Assembly: GCA_021838715.1 (NCBI GenBank)
Contig: JAKCCX010000023.1
Coordinates: forward strand, 1 to 34,103
DNA length: 34,103 bases
DNA from: Pseudomonadota bacterium
GTDB taxonomy: Bacteria; Pseudomonadota; Gammaproteobacteria; Burkholderiales; Burkholderiaceae_F
Direction: 5' to 3'
The notes under the pieces are model-generated. The model searched no databases and was not told the DNA's origin. It saw only the letters and a program-made list of their open reading frames with translations. Below are positions 1-9,637 of the stretch, piece after piece (the stretch's first letter is position 1; the number at the start of each line of letters is the position of its first letter). The position numbers and the translations under genes were made by a program.

Positions 1-102
1 CGATGCGCCGCGCAGCCCGGCCCCGACGTCGGTCGGAGCGCCGATGAGCGTGACCCGGGCAGGACTGCCCCGCAAGCGCTCGCCCACCGCGCTGCCGTTC
101 AT
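1..102 (-). CDS. Arginase/ureohydrolase-family protein, N-terminal part only
   Basis: Only the first 34 codons lie in the window; the gene runs off the left edge. The ATG (102-100) opens a frame that contains VTLIGAPTDVGAGLRGAS near residues 17-34. This matches the opening beta strand and glycine-rich turn of arginases and related ureohydrolases, which hydrolyse arginine or similar guanidino compounds to urea. A GGAG lies 10 bases before the ATG and is an acceptable ribosome binding site. The metal-binding histidines and aspartates lie outside the window, so substrate and activity cannot be judged. It follows the host-attachment gene on the same strand after a 100-base gap that holds a large palindrome. 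The family call rests on the N-terminal motif alone; agmatinase or formimidoglutamase remain possible. Confidence 0.7.
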   Translation of the reverse strand, partial: MNGSAVGERLRGSPARVTLIGAPTDVGAGLRGAS

Positions 103-146
103 CCCGTTCCCGCTCCGCGCCGCAGGGGCGGGAACGGGGCTTGCGG

Positions 147-180
147 GACGCGGGTCGTGACCCGGGTCACGACCCGCGTC
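147..180. repeat. Perfect 34-bp palindrome (2 x 17 bp, no spacer)
   Basis: Bases 147-163 are the exact reverse complement of 164-180, centred on CCCGGG. The element sits between the stop of the host-attachment gene and the start of the arginase-like gene, both on the minus strand. It has no flanking T tract, so it is not a classical intrinsic terminator. It could be a transcript hairpin or a site for a dimeric DNA-binding protein. Confidence 0.85.
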
Positions 181-202
181 GCGGCCCGTTTCCCGGCCGT
201 CG

Positions 203-664
203 TCAGTGCAACCATGTCGCGCGCGGAACCTCGTCGCGGATCCGCCGCACCAGAGTCGCATCGTCGAGGTCGACGAGATTGCGCCCGATCGCCGCCGCGA
301 GCACCCTGGATGCCGGGCGACTCAGGTGCAATTTGATACGGCCGAGGAACGGCGGCGCCGCCAGCACGATCAGCCCGTTGCACCGGTGCGCGGCGATCCC
401 GGCGTTGAGGAAGTGCGCCAGATCGCGCGCGAATTCCTCCCGCACCTTGGCACGCGCGTCCAACCGCGGCCCGTAACTGGAACTCCCGCGGCCGTGTCCC
501 ATTTCCTCGTGCCCGGACCGGTCGGCGGTCAGATCCGATCCCTTGCTGCGCCCCTGCGGACAGGAAAACGTGGCCAAGGGCTCCAGCGCCGTACCGGTCG
601 CCCGGCCCTGTTCGAAACAACGCGCCTGCATGGAGTTCGCAACCATCACCCAAATCCGATTCAT
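203..664 (-). CDS. Host attachment family protein (Host_attach, PF10116 type)
   Basis: This is a 153-residue soluble protein with no signal peptide or membrane segment. It follows the pattern of the 'protein required for attachment to host cells' family: an N-terminal IWVMVANSMQARCFE strand-helix, a central DLTADRSG...GRGSSSYGPR stretch, and a C-terminal VLAAPPFLGRIK followed by a leucine-rich helix ending in VRRIRDEVP. Members are about 140-155 residues, so the length fits. The biochemical role is not established; the name comes from early plant-attachment genetics, and members often lie near stress-response genes. The start at 664 is preferred over the in-frame ATG at 679 because a strong GGGAGGA sits 6 bases upstream of it and overlaps the upstream ATG. 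It is divergent from the FtsH-type gene across about 197 bases. Confidence 0.82.
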   Translation of the reverse strand: MNRIWVMVANSMQARCFEQGRATGTALEPLATFSCPQGRSKGSDLTADRSGHEEMGHGRGSSSYGPRLDARAKVREEFARDLAHFLNAGIAAHRCNGLIVLAAPPFLGRIKLHLSRPASRVLAAAIGRNLVDLDDATLVRRIRDEVPRATWLH

Positions 665-670
665 CGCTTT

Positions 671-677
671 TCCTCCC
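671..677 (-). promoter_or_regulatory. Strong ribosome binding site of the host-attachment gene
   Basis: On the minus strand GGGAGGA is followed after 6 bases by ATG (664-662). It overlaps the alternative in-frame ATG at 679-677 and so decides the start. Confidence 0.7.
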
Positions 678-740
678 ATTCGAGTCGGACCCGGACATAC
701 GGTACACCGACTGGCCCGCCATTGACCAGCGGAGCAACAA

Positions 741-778
741 GACCCGTTCGTCGGCGACGCACTGCCGGCGAACGGGTC
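741..778. repeat. Hairpin-forming inverted repeat in the divergent intergenic region
   Basis: Bases 741-755 (GACCCGTTCGTCGGC) pair with 764-778 (GCCGGCGAACGGGTC) at 14 of 15 positions, and the last pair is a possible G-U. The loop is 8 bases. It lies between the divergent host-attachment and FtsH-type genes, so it is inside a leader or an operator region rather than at a gene end. On the minus strand it is followed by TTGTTGCT, only mildly T-rich. Confidence 0.7.
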
Positions 779-861
779 TCATCATCCCGATTTCGAAACG
801 GTGTGGGAGAATCGGATCGCGGAACGACCTCGGATCCTTTTGCGAAAGCGTAGCCGGAGCG

Positions 862-2733
862 ATGGAAAAGAAGACTTCCTTCAACTTGGCGTATCTGATC
901 TTCGCCCTGCTCGGCGTGGTGTTTCTGCACGACGCGTGGCTGCAGTACCGCAACACCGAGCCCATGGCCTACAGCGCCTTCCTCGCCCAGTTGAAGAAGG
1001 GCAATGTCGGCGACATCGCCATCACCCGCGACTATATCGAAGGGTCCCTGCGCGCGCCCCTCGCCAACGGGCGCAAGAACTTCGTCACCACGCGGGTGGA
1101 TCCGGCGCTCGCCAATGATCTGGCGCAATACAACGTCCAATTCCGCGGCGTCGTCGACAGCGGCTTCTTTCGCGAACTCATGCGCTGGCTCATTCCGACG
1201 GCAATTTTTTTCGGCATCTGGCTGCTGTTGATGCGCCGCCTGCAGGACCGCGCCGGCGACCTCGGCACCGGGCTGCTCGCGATCGGCAAGAGCAAGGCCA
1301 AGGTCTACGTCGAAACCGACGTCAAGGTGACGTTCGAAGACGTCGCCGGCGTCGACGAGGCCAAGGAGGAGCTCCGCGAAATCGTCGGGTTCCTGAAGGA
1401 CGCCGGCCGCTACGGGCGCCTCGGGGCCAAGATCCCCAAGGGCGTGCTGCTCGTCGGCCCCCCCGGCACCGGCAAGACGCTGCTCGCCCGCGCGGTGGCG
1501 GGCGAAGCGGGCGTGGCCTTCTTCTCCATCAACGGCTCGGAATTCGTCGAGATGTTCGTCGGCGTGGGCGCCGCCCGCGTGCGCGATCTCTTCGAGGAAG
1601 CGCGCAAGAAGGCGCCGGCCATCATCTTCATCGACGAGATCGACGCGCTGGGGCGCGCCCGCGGCGCCTATGGCCTGGGCGGCCACGACGAGAAGGAACA
1701 GACGCTCAACCAGCTGCTCGCGGAACTCGACGGCTTCGACTCGAGCGCGGGCCTCGTGCTGCTCGCAGCCACCAACCGCCCGGAAATCCTCGATCCCGCC
1801 CTGCTGCGCGCCGGCCGCTTCGACCGTCAGGTGCTGGTCGATCGGCCGGACCGCAGCGGCCGCCTGCAGATCCTGCGCGTCCATACCCGAAAGGTCACGA
1901 TCGCGACGGGCGTCGACCTCGACAAGATCGCCGCGCTCACGCCGGGATTCTCGGGGGCGGACCTCGCCAACCTGGTCAATGAAGCGGCGCTGCAGGCCAC
2001 CCGGCGCGATCACGAGAAGGTCGAAGAGGACGACTTCACGAGCGCGATCGAGCGCATCGTCGCCGGCCTGGAAAAGCGCTCGCGCCTGCTCAACCCCAAG
2101 GAGCGCGCGTTCGTCGCGCACCACGAGATGGGCCATGCGCTGGTGGCGGCATCCCTGCCGGGGCAGGATGCGGTGCAGAAGATCTCGATCATTCCCCGCG
2201 GCATCGGCGCGCTGGGCTACACCATCCAGCGTCCCACCGAGGATCGCTACCTGATGACGCGGGCGGAACTCGAAGACAAGATGGCCGTGCTGCTGGGCGG
2301 GCGCGTCGCCGAACAGCTGGTATTCGACGAGGTCTCCACCGGCGCCGCCGATGATCTGATCAAGGTCACGGACATCGCCCACAGCATCGTCGTACGCTAC
2401 GGCATGGACGAAGCCCTCGGCCCGCTGGTCTTCGAACGGGACACGCAGCAGTTCCTGAGCTCGGATGCCATTCCCGCACAGCGGCGCGAGTACTCCGAGC
2501 AGACCGCGCGTGCCATCGACCACGCCACCCATGCGCTGGTCGAGGAGGCCCTGGCCAAAGCCCGCGCCATCCTGACCCGCAACATGGCGCTGCTGCGCAG
2601 CGGCGCACAGCGCCTGCTGGAAAAGGAAACCCTCGCGGATGAGGAACTGCGCACGGTGCTTGCCGCGGCGCAGCCCCTTCCCGTGGCCGAGGCACAGACG
2701 CCCGAAGCACCGCCGCCGGAATCCCGGCCATGA
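862..2733 (+). CDS. ftsH: FtsH-type membrane AAA+ zinc protease, probable second (stress-type) copy
   Basis: ATP-dependent metalloprotease of 623 residues, anchored in the inner membrane and expected to degrade misfolded membrane and cytosolic proteins as a hexamer. Visible in order: transmembrane helix about 8-24, a short periplasmic domain, a second helix about 108-124, the AAA+ module with Walker A GPPGTGKT (199-206), pore motif FVG (232-234), Walker B IIFIDEID (254-261), arginine-finger region RAGRFDR (316-322), and the M41 zinc site HEMGH (421-425) with a downstream acidic ligand near D497-D498. All catalytic elements are intact. The opening MEKKT, the phrase [12 protein letters not shown] before the AAA+ domain and [17 protein letters not shown] resemble the extra FtsH copies of stress-tolerance loci rather than the housekeeping protein (MVKN-type start, next to rlmE and folP). 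The stop overlaps the start of the next gene by 4 bases. A GGAG is only 2 bases from the ATG, so initiation may be weak. Confidence 0.93.
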   Translation: MEKKTSFNLAYLIFALLGVVFLHDAWLQYRNTEPMAYSAFLAQLKKGNVGDIAITRDYIEGSLRAPLANGRKNFVTTRVDPALANDLAQYNVQFRGVVDSGFFRELMRWLIPTAIFFGIWLLLMRRLQDRAGDLGTGLLAIGKSKAKVYVETDVKVTFEDVAGVDEAKEELREIVGFLKDAGRYGRLGAKIPKGVLLVGPPGTGKTLLARAVAGEAGVAFFSINGSEFVEMFVGVGAARVRDLFEEARKKAPAIIFIDEIDALGRARGAYGLGGHDEKEQTLNQLLAELDGFDSSAGLVLLAATNRPEILDPALLRAGRFDRQVLVDRPDRSGRLQILRVHTRKVTIATGVDLDKIAALTPGFSGADLANLVNEAALQATRRDHEKVEEDDFTSAIERIVAGLEKRSRLLNPKERAFVAHHEMGHALVAASLPGQDAVQKISIIPRGIGALGYTIQRPTEDRYLMTRAELEDKMAVLLGGRVAEQLVFDEVSTGAADDLIKVTDIAHSIVVRYGMDEALGPLVFERDTQQFLSSDAIPAQRREYSEQTARAIDHATHALVEEALAKARAILTRNMALLRSGAQRLLEKETLADEELRTVLAAAQPLPVAEAQTPEAPPPESRP

Positions 2734-3680
2734 ACGCGCCGCAATATCACGGCATGCGGCGGCTGAGCCAGATTGCGGCGCTGATCGCGCTTGCGCTGAT
2801 TCCGGTGCTGGGCATCTTTCGCATCGACCTCACGACGGCGAGCCTGATGCTGTTCGACCATCCGGTCACCCTGCGCAACTTCCCGGTGATCCTCGGCCTC
2901 GCGCTGTTCCTCGCCGCCGCGCCGCTGGTGACCTACACCACCATCGGCACGGTCTGGTGCGGTTGGCTGTGTCCGCAGAATTCGGTCGCGGAATGGGCCA
3001 ACGTGCTCACCCACCGGTTTCTCGGCCACCGCGCCAACGTCGACGTCGAGAGCGAAGGGCTGATCGTCGCCCCCTCGAAGAACAAGGCGCTGAACTGGAC
3101 CGTGCTGAGCGCGAGCCTGCTCGGCATCTCCCTGGTGCTGGGCGTCATACCGCTCTTCTACTTCGTTCCGCCCGACGAGATCTGGTCGCTGATCACGCTG
3201 CATGCCGACCCGCAGTTCGCCCAGTTCATGCACCGGCTGTACTTCGTCTCCGTCGTGGCGGTCCTCGTCGACGCCGCCGTCTTCCGCCACTTCTGGTGCA
3301 ACTTCCTCTGCCCGTACCGCTACGGCCAGTTGCTGTTCCGCACCAAGGATGCGCTGCACGTCCACTACGACGCAGCGCGTTCGGCAGAGTGCACGCGCTG
3401 CAACTACTGCACCACGATGTGCGTGACCGGCATCACGCCCACCAACATCCGGCCCGTCGACCGATGCATCGACTGCGGCGAGTGCATCGACGCCTGCAAC
3501 CGCCTGCATGAACGCAAGAACCGCGGCGAGGGCCTGCTGCGCTTCGAGTTCGGCGCCGAACAGGGCGCGTCGGGCGTACGCGCCTTCTTCCGCTCGACGC
3601 TGCGGCGACTCGGCGTCCCCGGCCTGCTCACCCTCGTCGCGCTGGCCATGATCGCGTGGGGTTTGCTGCAGCCGAACTGA
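2730..3680 (+). CDS. Membrane polyferredoxin, CcoG/FixG- or NapH-like 4Fe-4S protein
   Basis: 316-residue inner-membrane iron-sulfur protein. Hydrophobic segments lie near 14-31, 51-73, 123-146, 168-188 and 293-313. Two CxxxCP motifs (C77/C81, C190/C194) mark the membrane-border cysteine pairs of the NapH/CcoG family. Two ferredoxin motifs follow: C221-C224-C227-C231 and C246-C249-C252-C256. The spacing and following VTGITPTNIRP resemble CcoG/FixG, but the protein ends after one more helix and lacks the C-terminal periplasmic Ig-like domain of CcoG, which is about 470 residues. The proline normally after the first cluster's last cysteine is V232 here. CcoG is tied to copper handling for cbb3 oxidase and NapH to quinol oxidation for Nap; the electron partner here is unknown. 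The ATGA overlap with the FtsH-type gene implies co-translation. No cbb3 or nap genes are in the window. Confidence 0.85.
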   Translation: MNAPQYHGMRRLSQIAALIALALIPVLGIFRIDLTTASLMLFDHPVTLRNFPVILGLALFLAAAPLVTYTTIGTVWCGWLCPQNSVAEWANVLTHRFLGHRANVDVESEGLIVAPSKNKALNWTVLSASLLGISLVLGVIPLFYFVPPDEIWSLITLHADPQFAQFMHRLYFVSVVAVLVDAAVFRHFWCNFLCPYRYGQLLFRTKDALHVHYDAARSAECTRCNYCTTMCVTGITPTNIRPVDRCIDCGECIDACNRLHERKNRGEGLLRFEFGAEQGASGVRAFFRSTLRRLGVPGLLTLVALAMIAWGLLQPN

Positions 3681-3683
3681 CGT

Positions 3684-6600
3684 CTACCCCACCCAGCGCC
3701 GCGCGTTGCGGAACATCCGCATCCACGGCGAATCGTCGCCCAGCCCCGGCGGCTGCCACGACATCTGCACGGTGCGCCGCACCCGTTCCGGATGCGGCAT
3801 GACGATCGTGAAGCGCCCGTCCTCGGTGGTGACGCCGCAGATTCCCTCCGGCGAGCCGTTGGGATTGTCGGGATAGCGCTCGGTTGCCGCCCCCTGACCA
3901 TCGACATAGCGCAACGCGACCGGCACCGCCGCGCGGGCATCGGTCGACGCGAAGGATGCCCGCCCCTCGCCGTGCGAATTCACCACCGGGATGCGGCTCC
4001 CCGCCATGCCGCCCAGGAAGAGCGACGGCGACTGCGGAATTTCCACCTGCACCAAGCGCGCCTCGAACTGCTCGGACGTGTTGCGCACGAAATCGGGCCA
4101 GTGCCCGGCGCCGGGGATCATGCCGCGCAGCTGGCTCATCATCTGGCAGCCGTTGCAGATGCCCAGGCCGAAGGTGTCGGGCCGCGCAAAGAAGGCGGCG
4201 AACTGTTCAGCCAGTTCCGGGTGGTACAGGATGGTCTTGGCCCAGCCGCCGCCCGCGCCCAGCACGTCGCCGTAGGAAAACCCTCCGCCCGCCGCCAGGC
4301 CCCGGAACGAGGCAAGCTGCGCGCGGCCGTCCATCAGGTCGCGCATGTGGACGTCGACCGCCTCGAAGCCGGCGCGGTCGAAGGCTGCGGCCATCTCGTA
4401 ATGGCTGTTGACGCCCTGCTCGCGCAGCACCACGACGCGCGGACGCGCGCCGCCGACGATGGCGGGCGCAGCGACGTTCTCGCCCGGGTCGAAGGTGCAA
4501 TGCAGCGACAGGCCGGCGTCGGCCTCGGTGCCCAGACGCTCGAATTCCGCATCGGCGCAATCCGGGTTGTCGCGCAGTCGCGCGATCGACCACGACACTT
4601 CGTACCACGCGCGCAGCAGATCGCGCAACGGATGCGAAACCAGCACCTGCGCATCGCAACGCGCTTCCACGCGCGGCTGGGCGTCGACCGAGCCCACCGT
4701 GTGGCTGCACGCGCCCAGCCCCGCCGCACGCAGGATCGCCATCGCCGCCGCGCGGTCGGCCTTGCGCACCTGGAGCAGGAATCCCGGCTCCTCGTTGAAC
4801 AGCGCCCGCACCAGCCGGTCGTGCCGCCCGGCGGCGACCTGCTCGGCACCGATCGCGGAATCGCCGCAATCGGACGCCTGCGGATCGAGCGCCAGCACGT
4901 CGAGGTGCAGCGAAACACCGCAGCGCGCGGAGAAGGCCATCTCGCAGGCCGCCGCCCACAGGCCACCGTCGGAACGGTCGTGATAGGCCAGGGCCAATCC
5001 GGCGTCGATCAGGCTGCGCACCGCCCGCAAGGCCGCCGACAGCGCGGCCGGATCGTCGACATCCGGCGCCTCGTCGCCGATCTGGCCGGCAACCTGCGCC
5101 AGGATCGACGCGCCCATGCGCATGCGCCCCTGCGACAGGTCGACCAGCAGCAGCTCGGTGGGTCCGACATCGGTGCGCAGTTGCGGCGTCGCGCTGCGCC
5201 GCACGTCGGCGACGGCGCCGGCGGCGCTGGCCACCAGCGAAACCGGCGAGACGACCTGCTTGTCCACGCCGCCGTCCCGCCATGCGGTGCGCATCGACAA
5301 CGAATCCTTGCCCACCGGAATCGATATGCCGAGGTCGATGCAGAGCCGGCTTGCCGCCGCCACGGCTGCATAGAGTGCGGCATCCTCGCCCGGGGCACCG
5401 CAAGCCGCCATCCAGTTCGCCGACAGCTTGACCCGCGCCCAGTCGACATCCGCCGCGGCAAGGTTCAGCAGCGATTCGGCGATCGCCAGCCGCGACGCGC
5501 GCGCCGCATCGAGCACCGCCACCGGCGCGCGCTCGCCGACCGCGAATGCCTCGCCGGCGTAGCCGTCGTGATCGAGCAGCGTGACGGCGCAATCGGCAAC
5601 CGGGGTCTGCCAGGGCCCGACCATCTGGTCGCGGCAGGTCAGCCCCCCCACCGTGCGGTCGCCGATGGTGATGAGGAACGCCTTCGAGGCGACCGTCGGA
5701 TGGCGCAGGACCGCCAGCGCCGACGACGCGAGGTCAATCCCGGTCGCATCGAACTTCGGCACGCGGCGCACCCCCGACACCACGTCGCGATGCATGCGCG
5801 GCGCCTTGCCGAACAGGACCTCCATCGGCATGTCGACCGCATGCTGCATGCCGGGTCCGGCAACCTGCAGGCGCGCTCCGGCACCCTCCTCGGCGCCGGT
5901 GATCACCCCGATCTCCGCCACCGGGCAACGTTCGCGCCGGCAGATCGCCTGCAGCCGCTCCCAGCGCGCGGGATGCACCGCCAGCGCATAGCGCTCCTGC
6001 GATTCGTTGCACCAGACTTCCAGCGGCGACATGCTGCGGTCCTCGAGGGGAATGCGCTCGAGGTCGATCCGGGCGCCGCGGCCCGCGCCTTCGGCCAGTT
6101 CGGGAAAGGCGTTGGACAGCCCGCCCGCCCCGACGTCGTGAATCGCCAGGATGGGGTTGTCCGCCCCCATGCGGGCACAGGCGTCGATGACTTCCTGCAC
6201 CCGGCGCTCCATTTCGGCGTTGCCGCGCTGCACCGAATCGAAATCGAGCTGTTCGGTATTCGCGCCCGCCCCCAGGCTCGATGCGGCGCCGCCGCCCAGG
6301 CCGATGCGCATCCCCGGACCGCCGAGGTGCACGAGCAGGGTCCCCGGCGGCAGTTCGCATTTTTCGACCTGGTCGGCGCGGATGTTGCCAACCCCGCCCG
6401 CGAGCATGATGGGCTTGTGGTAGCCGTAGCGCGTGCCGCCGACGTTCTGTTCGTAAGCCCGGAAGTAGCCGGCAAGATTCGGGCGTCCGAACTCGTTGTT
6501 GAACGCCGCCGCGCCGATCGGCCCTTCGATCATGATCGAACGGGCATCGGCGATCCGCGCCGGAAATCCGTAGTCGCCGACATCCTCGCCGCCCGCTCCC

Positions 6601-7778
6601 GACGGCGCGGCGACGTCGCGGTCGCGCTCCCAGTCGCGCGGCGCGTTCGGCAGCCGCAGATGCGAGACGCTGAACCCGCACAGGCCCGCCTTGGGACGCG
6701 CGCCGCGTCCGGTCGCGCCCTCGTCGCGGATCTCGCCGCCGGCGCCGGTGGCCGCGCCCGGATAGGGCGCAATCGCCGTCGGATGGTTGTGCGTCTCCAC
6801 TTTGAACACGAAGTGCAGGGTCTCGTCGCGGCAGGAATACACCGCTTCGCCGCCGGCCGTATCCTGGGGTTCGAAGGCCCGCGCGGCGCGGCCCTCGACC
6901 ACGGCGGCGTTGTCGCGGTACGCCACGATGGTCGCCTGCGGCGCCGCCGCATGGGTGGCCTTGATCATCGAGAACAGGCTGGCGTCGCGCGCCGCGCCGT
7001 CGATGCGCCAGGTCGCATTGAAGATCTTGTGCCGGCAATGCTCGGAATTGGCCTGCGCGAACATCATCAACTCGACGTCGGTGGGGTCGCGCCCCATCCC
7101 GCCGAACGCCGCGACCAGATAGTCGATCTCGTCCTCCGAGAGCGCCAGGCCGAGTTCGGCGTTGGCGCGCGCGAGCGCTTCCCGGCCGCCGGCCGTCAGC
7201 GGGACCGTGCGCAGGCCGCCGGGCTCGGGTGCGGCGAACACCTGGCGCGCGATGCCCAGCCGGTCTTCCACGGTTTCGCGTTCGGGCAGGTCGATCACCG
7301 TTTCGGTCATCCGGTCGTGAAGCGCGCCTCCGATCCGCCGGGGCACGCCGGCCGCCCGCATCGTCAACTCGACGCCGGTATGCGCGGCATAGCCCGCCAC
7401 GACCGCGATGCGATAGGCCACCGCGCGTTCGATCTTCTCGACCGCGGCGAGTTCGCAGTTGCGGGCGATGTCGGTCGCCTTGCTCGCCCAGGGCGAAGTG
7501 GTTCCCAGGCGCGGCGCCACCAGCATCTGGAAGTACACGACGCGGGAGTCGCGGACCCGCACCGCGGCCTCCGGGCTTTCGCCGTAGGCAAGGAGGCCCT
7601 TGAGGCGATCGCGTTCGGTATCGCCGAGCGGCGCACGCAGCTTCACGAAATGCCAATAGTGGGCTTCCACGGAGGCCACCTCGGGTTGGGCGGCACGCAC
7701 GCGGCGCAACAACGCTGCGGCGCGGAAGGAAGAGAGGGCCTCGGGGCCGTCGAGCACGAGAAACGATGGGGAGTTCAT
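3684..7778 (-). CDS. purL: Phosphoribosylformylglycinamidine synthase (FGAM synthase), large single-chain form
   Basis: Cytosolic fourth step of purine synthesis: FGAR, glutamine and ATP give FGAM. The 1364-residue single-chain form is typical of beta- and gammaproteobacteria. Seen in order: N-terminal PurS-like region, FGAM-synthase core with [15 protein letters not shown] and [10 protein letters not shown], glycine-rich AIR-synthase-like repeats ([47 protein letters not shown]), and a C-terminal class I glutaminase with nucleophile about Cys1208 in GICNGCQMM and His1329/Glu1331 in MPHPER. All catalytic elements are present. The start [15 protein letters not shown] is chosen because the frame continues upstream to 8018 only through arginine- and cysteine-rich sequence unlike the family. 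The gene converges on the polyferredoxin gene with a 3-base gap. A TACAAT hexamer about 49 bases before the start is a possible -10. Confidence 0.97.
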   Translation of the reverse strand: MNSPSFLVLDGPEALSSFRAAALLRRVRAAQPEVASVEAHYWHFVKLRAPLGDTERDRLKGLLAYGESPEAAVRVRDSRVVYFQMLVAPRLGTTSPWASKATDIARNCELAAVEKIERAVAYRIAVVAGYAAHTGVELTMRAAGVPRRIGGALHDRMTETVIDLPERETVEDRLGIARQVFAAPEPGGLRTVPLTAGGREALARANAELGLALSEDEIDYLVAAFGGMGRDPTDVELMMFAQANSEHCRHKIFNATWRIDGAARDASLFSMIKATHAAAPQATIVAYRDNAAVVEGRAARAFEPQDTAGGEAVYSCRDETLHFVFKVETHNHPTAIAPYPGAATGAGGEIRDEGATGRGARPKAGLCGFSVSHLRLPNAPRDWERDRDVAAPSGAGGEDVGDYGFPARIADARSIMIEGPIGAAAFNNEFGRPNLAGYFRAYEQNVGGTRYGYHKPIMLAGGVGNIRADQVEKCELPPGTLLVHLGGPGMRIGLGGGAASSLGAGANTEQLDFDSVQRGNAEMERRVQEVIDACARMGADNPILAIHDVGAGGLSNAFPELAEGAGRGARIDLERIPLEDRSMSPLEVWCNESQERYALAVHPARWERLQAICRRERCPVAEIGVITGAEEGAGARLQVAGPGMQHAVDMPMEVLFGKAPRMHRDVVSGVRRVPKFDATGIDLASSALAVLRHPTVASKAFLITIGDRTVGGLTCRDQMVGPWQTPVADCAVTLLDHDGYAGEAFAVGERAPVAVLDAARASRLAIAESLLNLAAADVDWARVKLSANWMAACGAPGEDAALYAAVAAASRLCIDLGISIPVGKDSLSMRTAWRDGGVDKQVVSPVSLVASAAGAVADVRRSATPQLRTDVGPTELLLVDLSQGRMRMGASILAQVAGQIGDEAPDVDDPAALSAALRAVRSLIDAGLALAYHDRSDGGLWAAACEMAFSARCGVSLHLDVLALDPQASDCGDSAIGAEQVAAGRHDRLVRALFNEEPGFLLQVRKADRAAAMAILRAAGLGACSHTVGSVDAQPRVEARCDAQVLVSHPLRDLLRAWYEVSWSIARLRDNPDCADAEFERLGTEADAGLSLHCTFDPGENVAAPAIVGGARPRVVVLREQGVNSHYEMAAAFDRAGFEAVDVHMRDLMDGRAQLASFRGLAAGGGFSYGDVLGAGGGWAKTILYHPELAEQFAAFFARPDTFGLGICNGCQMMSQLRGMIPGAGHWPDFVRNTSEQFEARLVQVEIPQSPSLFLGGMAGSRIPVVNSHGEGRASFASTDARAAVPVALRYVDGQGAATERYPDNPNGSPEGICGVTTEDGRFTIVMPHPERVRRTVQMSWQPPGLGDDSPWMRMFRNARRWVG

Positions 7779-7826
7779 TGCGGGCGCGGGATCGCCGGGG
7801 CGCAAAAGTGCCCGGCAGCGCCGCCG

Positions 7827-7832
7827 ATTGTA
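7827..7832 (-). promoter_or_regulatory. Possible -10 element upstream of purL
   Basis: The minus strand reads TACAAT, five of six matches to TATAAT, ending 48 bases before the purL ATG. No convincing -35 is seen at 16-18 bases, so this is tentative. Confidence 0.3.
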
Positions 7833-7941
7833 AAACAGCGGCATTCCCGATCCGGCCGCGTGCAGCACAAACGGGTTGTCCGCACGCGCAAGCGCTCCCG
7901 ATGCGGCGCCGGGCTTCGCCGGCCGGCACGGCGGAATCGTC

Positions 7942-9624
7942 CTACGCCGATTCCGGCCGCCGCAAGACCGGGCGCAGGCTCGGCGACGGCAATTCGGGCA
8001 CCACGGCGGGGACGGCATGCCGTCCCCGCACCAGGGCGATCTGCAACGGCGGCACCAGCGCCGCCGGATCCGTTCCCAACGCCCGGACGACGCAGACCCC
8101 GGCCGCGCCGCAACGCGCCGCCTCGAATACGTCCTCGGGATCGAGAATGCCGCCGATCGCCGTCACCGGCCGGCCGGCCATCGCGCACCACCATGCCAGA
8201 TTCTCCGGTCCCTGGGGATGCCAGGGCATCTCCTTGGTCGTCGTCGGCCACACCGGTCCGCAGGCGATGTACCGCGGCGCGAGTCCGCGCGCGCGGGCAA
8301 GCTCCCACAGGCTATGCGAACTCACCCCGAGGGCGATGCCGCTGCGCGCGAGTTCCGCCCGACCGGACTCGCCCAGCGCGGCGAGGTCCTCCTGCCCCAG
8401 ATGAACGCCGTCGGCACCGAGCGCGATCGCCAGCCGCCAGTGATCGTTGAGAAACAGCGTCGCTCCCGCGGCGCGGCAGGCGGCGACGGCCGCCGCCGCC
8501 GCCCGACGCAGGTCATCCTCCCAGCGACCATCGGCATGGGGCGGCGCCTTGATCCGCAACTGCACCGTGCGGATGCCGGCGGCAAGCGCCCCTTGCAGTT
8601 GCTCGACGGTCGAAACGATGCCGTAGAGGCCGAAATCGTCGGCGGAAACGCCCGACACGCCGGCCGCGATCGACGCGAACCGCGGCGCCTCGCCGAAGGA
8701 CATCTGCGGCAGGTTTTGCGGATCGCGCGCAAACCCCGGCCGGGCATGAACCGGTCCGGCGCCCGCACCCGCGGCGTAGCCATGGCGCAGTGCCGCGGCG
8801 GTCGCCATCTTGGCCAGGACGAGGGCATCGGCCGCGACGAACCCCCGCGCCAGCGCCGCCGCCGCAGCGCTGCCGAAGGTGCAGCCGGTGCCGTGGCGGT
8901 GTGCGGTGGCGATGCGGGGGAGCGCAAGCCAGCCCCGCGCATGCCCGGTATCGACCCAGTCGATCGCCATTCCGTCGGCATCGGGACTGTCGCCGCCGGT
9001 GATGCAGACCGCCTCGGGGCCGCGACCGTCGCCGGACCGCAGTGCCCGCGCCATCGCCGGCACCTCCTCGGCGGACGGCGACGCCGGCGCACCCAGGTCG
9101 AGCAATGCCGCCGCTTCGGCGCGGTTGGGCGTGATCAGCGTCGCGCGCGGCAGCAGCAGGTCCCGATAGGCCTGCCGCACCGCGGCGTCGGCAAAGTGCG
9201 CGCCGGTGCTGGCACCGAACACCGGATCGACGACCAGCGCGACGGCGCGCTCCCCATCCGCTCCGCCCGCTTCCGCGCGCAGGCGGTCGACCCAGCGCGC
9301 CACCGTCTCGACTGCGGCGACGCTGCCCAGCAGACCGGTCTTGATCGCGCGCGGCGGCAGGTCCCGGGCCAGCGCCGCCAGTTGCGCGTCGAGCAGGTCC
9401 ACCGCCACCGGTTCGATGCGGGCCACCCCGACCGAATTCTGCGCGGTCACCGCCGCGACCACGGGGCACAGATGGACGCCGAACGCATCGGCGGCGCGCT
9501 GGTCCGCGGCCAGCCCGGCACCGCCGCCGGAGTCGGTTCCGGCGATCGACCAGACGATCGGCTTTTCCTGGAGATCGTTCGGCACGCACCCCGCACCGCC
9601 GGGCTGCGGCGAATTCGGTTCCAT
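7942..9624 (-). CDS. thiDE: Fused hydroxymethylpyrimidine (phosphate) kinase / thiamine-phosphate synthase (ThiD-ThiE)
   Basis: A 560-residue two-domain enzyme for the last steps of thiamine phosphate assembly. The N-terminal half is ThiD of the ribokinase fold: [20 protein letters not shown] near the start, [18 protein letters not shown], and the ATP/anion-hole [10 protein letters not shown] motif. The C-terminal half is ThiE, a TIM barrel: [59 protein letters not shown] and AIGGI. The enzyme phosphorylates HMP-P and couples HMP-PP to the thiazole phosphate. Such fusions are known in proteobacteria. I place the start at the ATG at 9624 ([10 protein letters not shown]), 13 bases after the folD stop. 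The frame is open to 9681, but that start would overlap folD and add non-family sequence. No TPP riboswitch is visible upstream. Confidence 0.93.
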   Translation of the reverse strand: MEPNSPQPGGAGCVPNDLQEKPIVWSIAGTDSGGGAGLAADQRAADAFGVHLCPVVAAVTAQNSVGVARIEPVAVDLLDAQLAALARDLPPRAIKTGLLGSVAAVETVARWVDRLRAEAGGADGERAVALVVDPVFGASTGAHFADAAVRQAYRDLLLPRATLITPNRAEAAALLDLGAPASPSAEEVPAMARALRSGDGRGPEAVCITGGDSPDADGMAIDWVDTGHARGWLALPRIATAHRHGTGCTFGSAAAAALARGFVAADALVLAKMATAAALRHGYAAGAGAGPVHARPGFARDPQNLPQMSFGEAPRFASIAAGVSGVSADDFGLYGIVSTVEQLQGALAAGIRTVQLRIKAPPHADGRWEDDLRRAAAAAVAACRAAGATLFLNDHWRLAIALGADGVHLGQEDLAALGESGRAELARSGIALGVSSHSLWELARARGLAPRYIACGPVWPTTTKEMPWHPQGPENLAWWCAMAGRPVTAIGGILDPEDVFEAARCGAAGVCVVRALGTDPAALVPPLQIALVRGRHAVPAVVPELPSPSLRPVLRRPESA

Positions 9625-9637
9625 ATCGCCGGGCGGC

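Noticed and set aside
661-2532. Minus-strand frame opposite the FtsH-type gene
   Set aside because: It mirrors the protease reading frame, and the real gene has intact Walker and HEMGH motifs.
7779-8018. Upstream extension of purL by 80 codons
   Set aside because: The extra residues are Arg/Cys/Pro-rich, overlap the end of thiDE and do not resemble PurL N termini.
3792-8450. Very long plus-strand open frame opposite purL
   Set aside because: It is a high-GC antisense shadow of purL with Arg/His/Ala-rich translation and no family features; purL has all its catalytic motifs.
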